Made by a program: the position numbers and the translations under genes
Origin: Schistosoma haematobium
Taxonomy: Eukaryota; Platyhelminthes; Trematoda; Strigeidida; Schistosomatidae
DNA: 64,000 nucleotides
NCBI RefSeq assembly: GCF_000699445.3
Contig: NC_067195.1
Coordinates: 84,020,569-84,084,568, forward strand
Direction of reading: 5' to 3'
Part shown: positions 63,371 through 64,000 of the stretch, in pieces
Position numbering within the stretch: the first letter of the stretch is position 1
Layout of the letters: every line of letters starts with the position of its first letter
Notes under the pieces: model-generated
The model's database searches: none
Told to the model about the DNA's origin: nothing
Seen by the model: the letters and a program-made list of their open reading frames with translations, nothing else

Positions 63371-63603
63371 TCGACAGCTTCAATTACAAAACAGAACGCT
63401 TTATAAATCATTACATTACATAATAATGTATATGATAATAATTTTATTAATTACGAAAAATAAACAAATAACTGAGGCTTTATTGTATAAAACTTATCCT
63501 AAATCCCCTCAGTGAATATGGAGGACTTATTATCAATCTAACATAAACAACCAATTCAAAATATCACATGTAGTCCATTCAAAACATTACTACAAATACA
63601 AAT

Positions 63604-63665
63604 ACAAACTGATTCATTCATTCATTCATTCATTCATTCATTCATTCATTCATTCATTCATTCAT
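63604..63665. repeat. (ATTC)n microsatellite
   Basis: About 13-14 ATTC units. Confidence 0.95.
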
Positions 63666-63944
63666 GGAAACTTATATTCACCTCTCAGCTTACTTATAAA
63701 TAAAAACGTGTTTCAAATATGTACACGTTTGATTTGAGCGAAATAATATTAAAATGTTTTGGCATATTTTGAAGTCATTGGCAAATTGATTTACATTGTT
63801 TCTTTTAAGGTTTTTTAACAAGTTGTAAAACATTGCACAAAAAGTTTTAGACTTACAGTACTGTTCAATTTACGGATATACTTTTTAGATAATCCTGTCG
63901 TTGTGAACTATCCTTAATGTGTTATAAGCAAAGATGAATAGTGG

Positions 63945-64000
63945 CTATCAGGTGGAATCCAGGACGCACGTTTCGTCAGATTTGGGATTTGTCAGCTGTA
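63945..64000 (-). mobile_element. Sm-alpha-like hammerhead, cut by the window end
   Basis: The minus strand reads TACAGCTGACAAATCCCAAA, TCTGACGAAACGTGCGTCC and TGGATTCCACC. GAAAC and the GTCC cleavage region are intact. CTGANGA reads CTGACAA, so an invariant G is lost. The tRNA-like part lies beyond the window. Confidence 0.75.

Overview
The window is AT-rich, intron-rich eukaryotic DNA crowded with retroelement relics. The repeats point to a schistosome (blood fluke, genus Schistosoma): Sm-alpha-like hammerhead retroposons, a second tRNA-like hammerhead SINE, RTE- and CR1-clade LINEs, and Penelope-like elements (PLEs) with GIY-YIG endonucleases. The species cannot be fixed by eye.

One host gene is convincing. 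It is a fatty-acid transport protein / very-long-chain acyl-CoA synthetase (SLC27/FATP family) on the + strand, spread over seven exons from 3724 to 33267. All six introns have GT..AG ends and the reading frame is kept across every junction. The exons give a 606-residue C-terminal product holding every diagnostic family motif. The first coding exon(s), with the usual N-terminal membrane anchor, are not identified. Intron 3 is about 13.5 kb and intron 6 about 6.4 kb; both are packed with transposon debris.

Layout. 1-2700: degenerate CR1-clade LINE. 2886-3185: RTE 3' scrap. 3724-33267: FATP gene, with introns holding PLE fragments, CR1 and RTE fragments, SINEs and microsatellites, and a nested palindrome at 10.4-13.3 kb. 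33.3-46 kb: intergenic, with a PLE bounded by inverted terminal repeats (38.7-39.9 kb) and a 2.9-kb palindrome with roughly 700-bp arms (40.9-43.8 kb). 46.4-48.6 kb: 5'-truncated RTE LINE with a clean 455-codon frame, next to a 174-bp identical inverted repeat. 50.7-55.4 kb: a nearly full-length RTE LINE inserted into a hammerhead SINE. 55.6-64 kb: more PLE, RTE and SINE relics and a solo LTR with a 5-bp target-site duplication.

The most interesting themes are four. Several unrelated retroelement families carry hammerhead or hammerhead-like motifs in which the helix III segment is itself a short palindrome. Inverted-repeat architecture recurs throughout. A dispersed ~500-bp repeat looks like an RTE LINE reduced to its 5' and 3' ends. 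Nested insertions allow relative dating.

Family labels used below are local names. RTE-a is the element at 51287-55212. RTE-b is a related family seen only as 3' ends. RTE-c is the SR2-like element at 46382. 'Repeat D' is the ~500-bp RTE-a derivative. 'SINE-C' is the tRNA-like hammerhead SINE. 'Repeat B' is a ~300-bp repeat starting AGTGAACGAGAACAC. 'Repeat E' and 'repeat F' are PLE-associated repeats.
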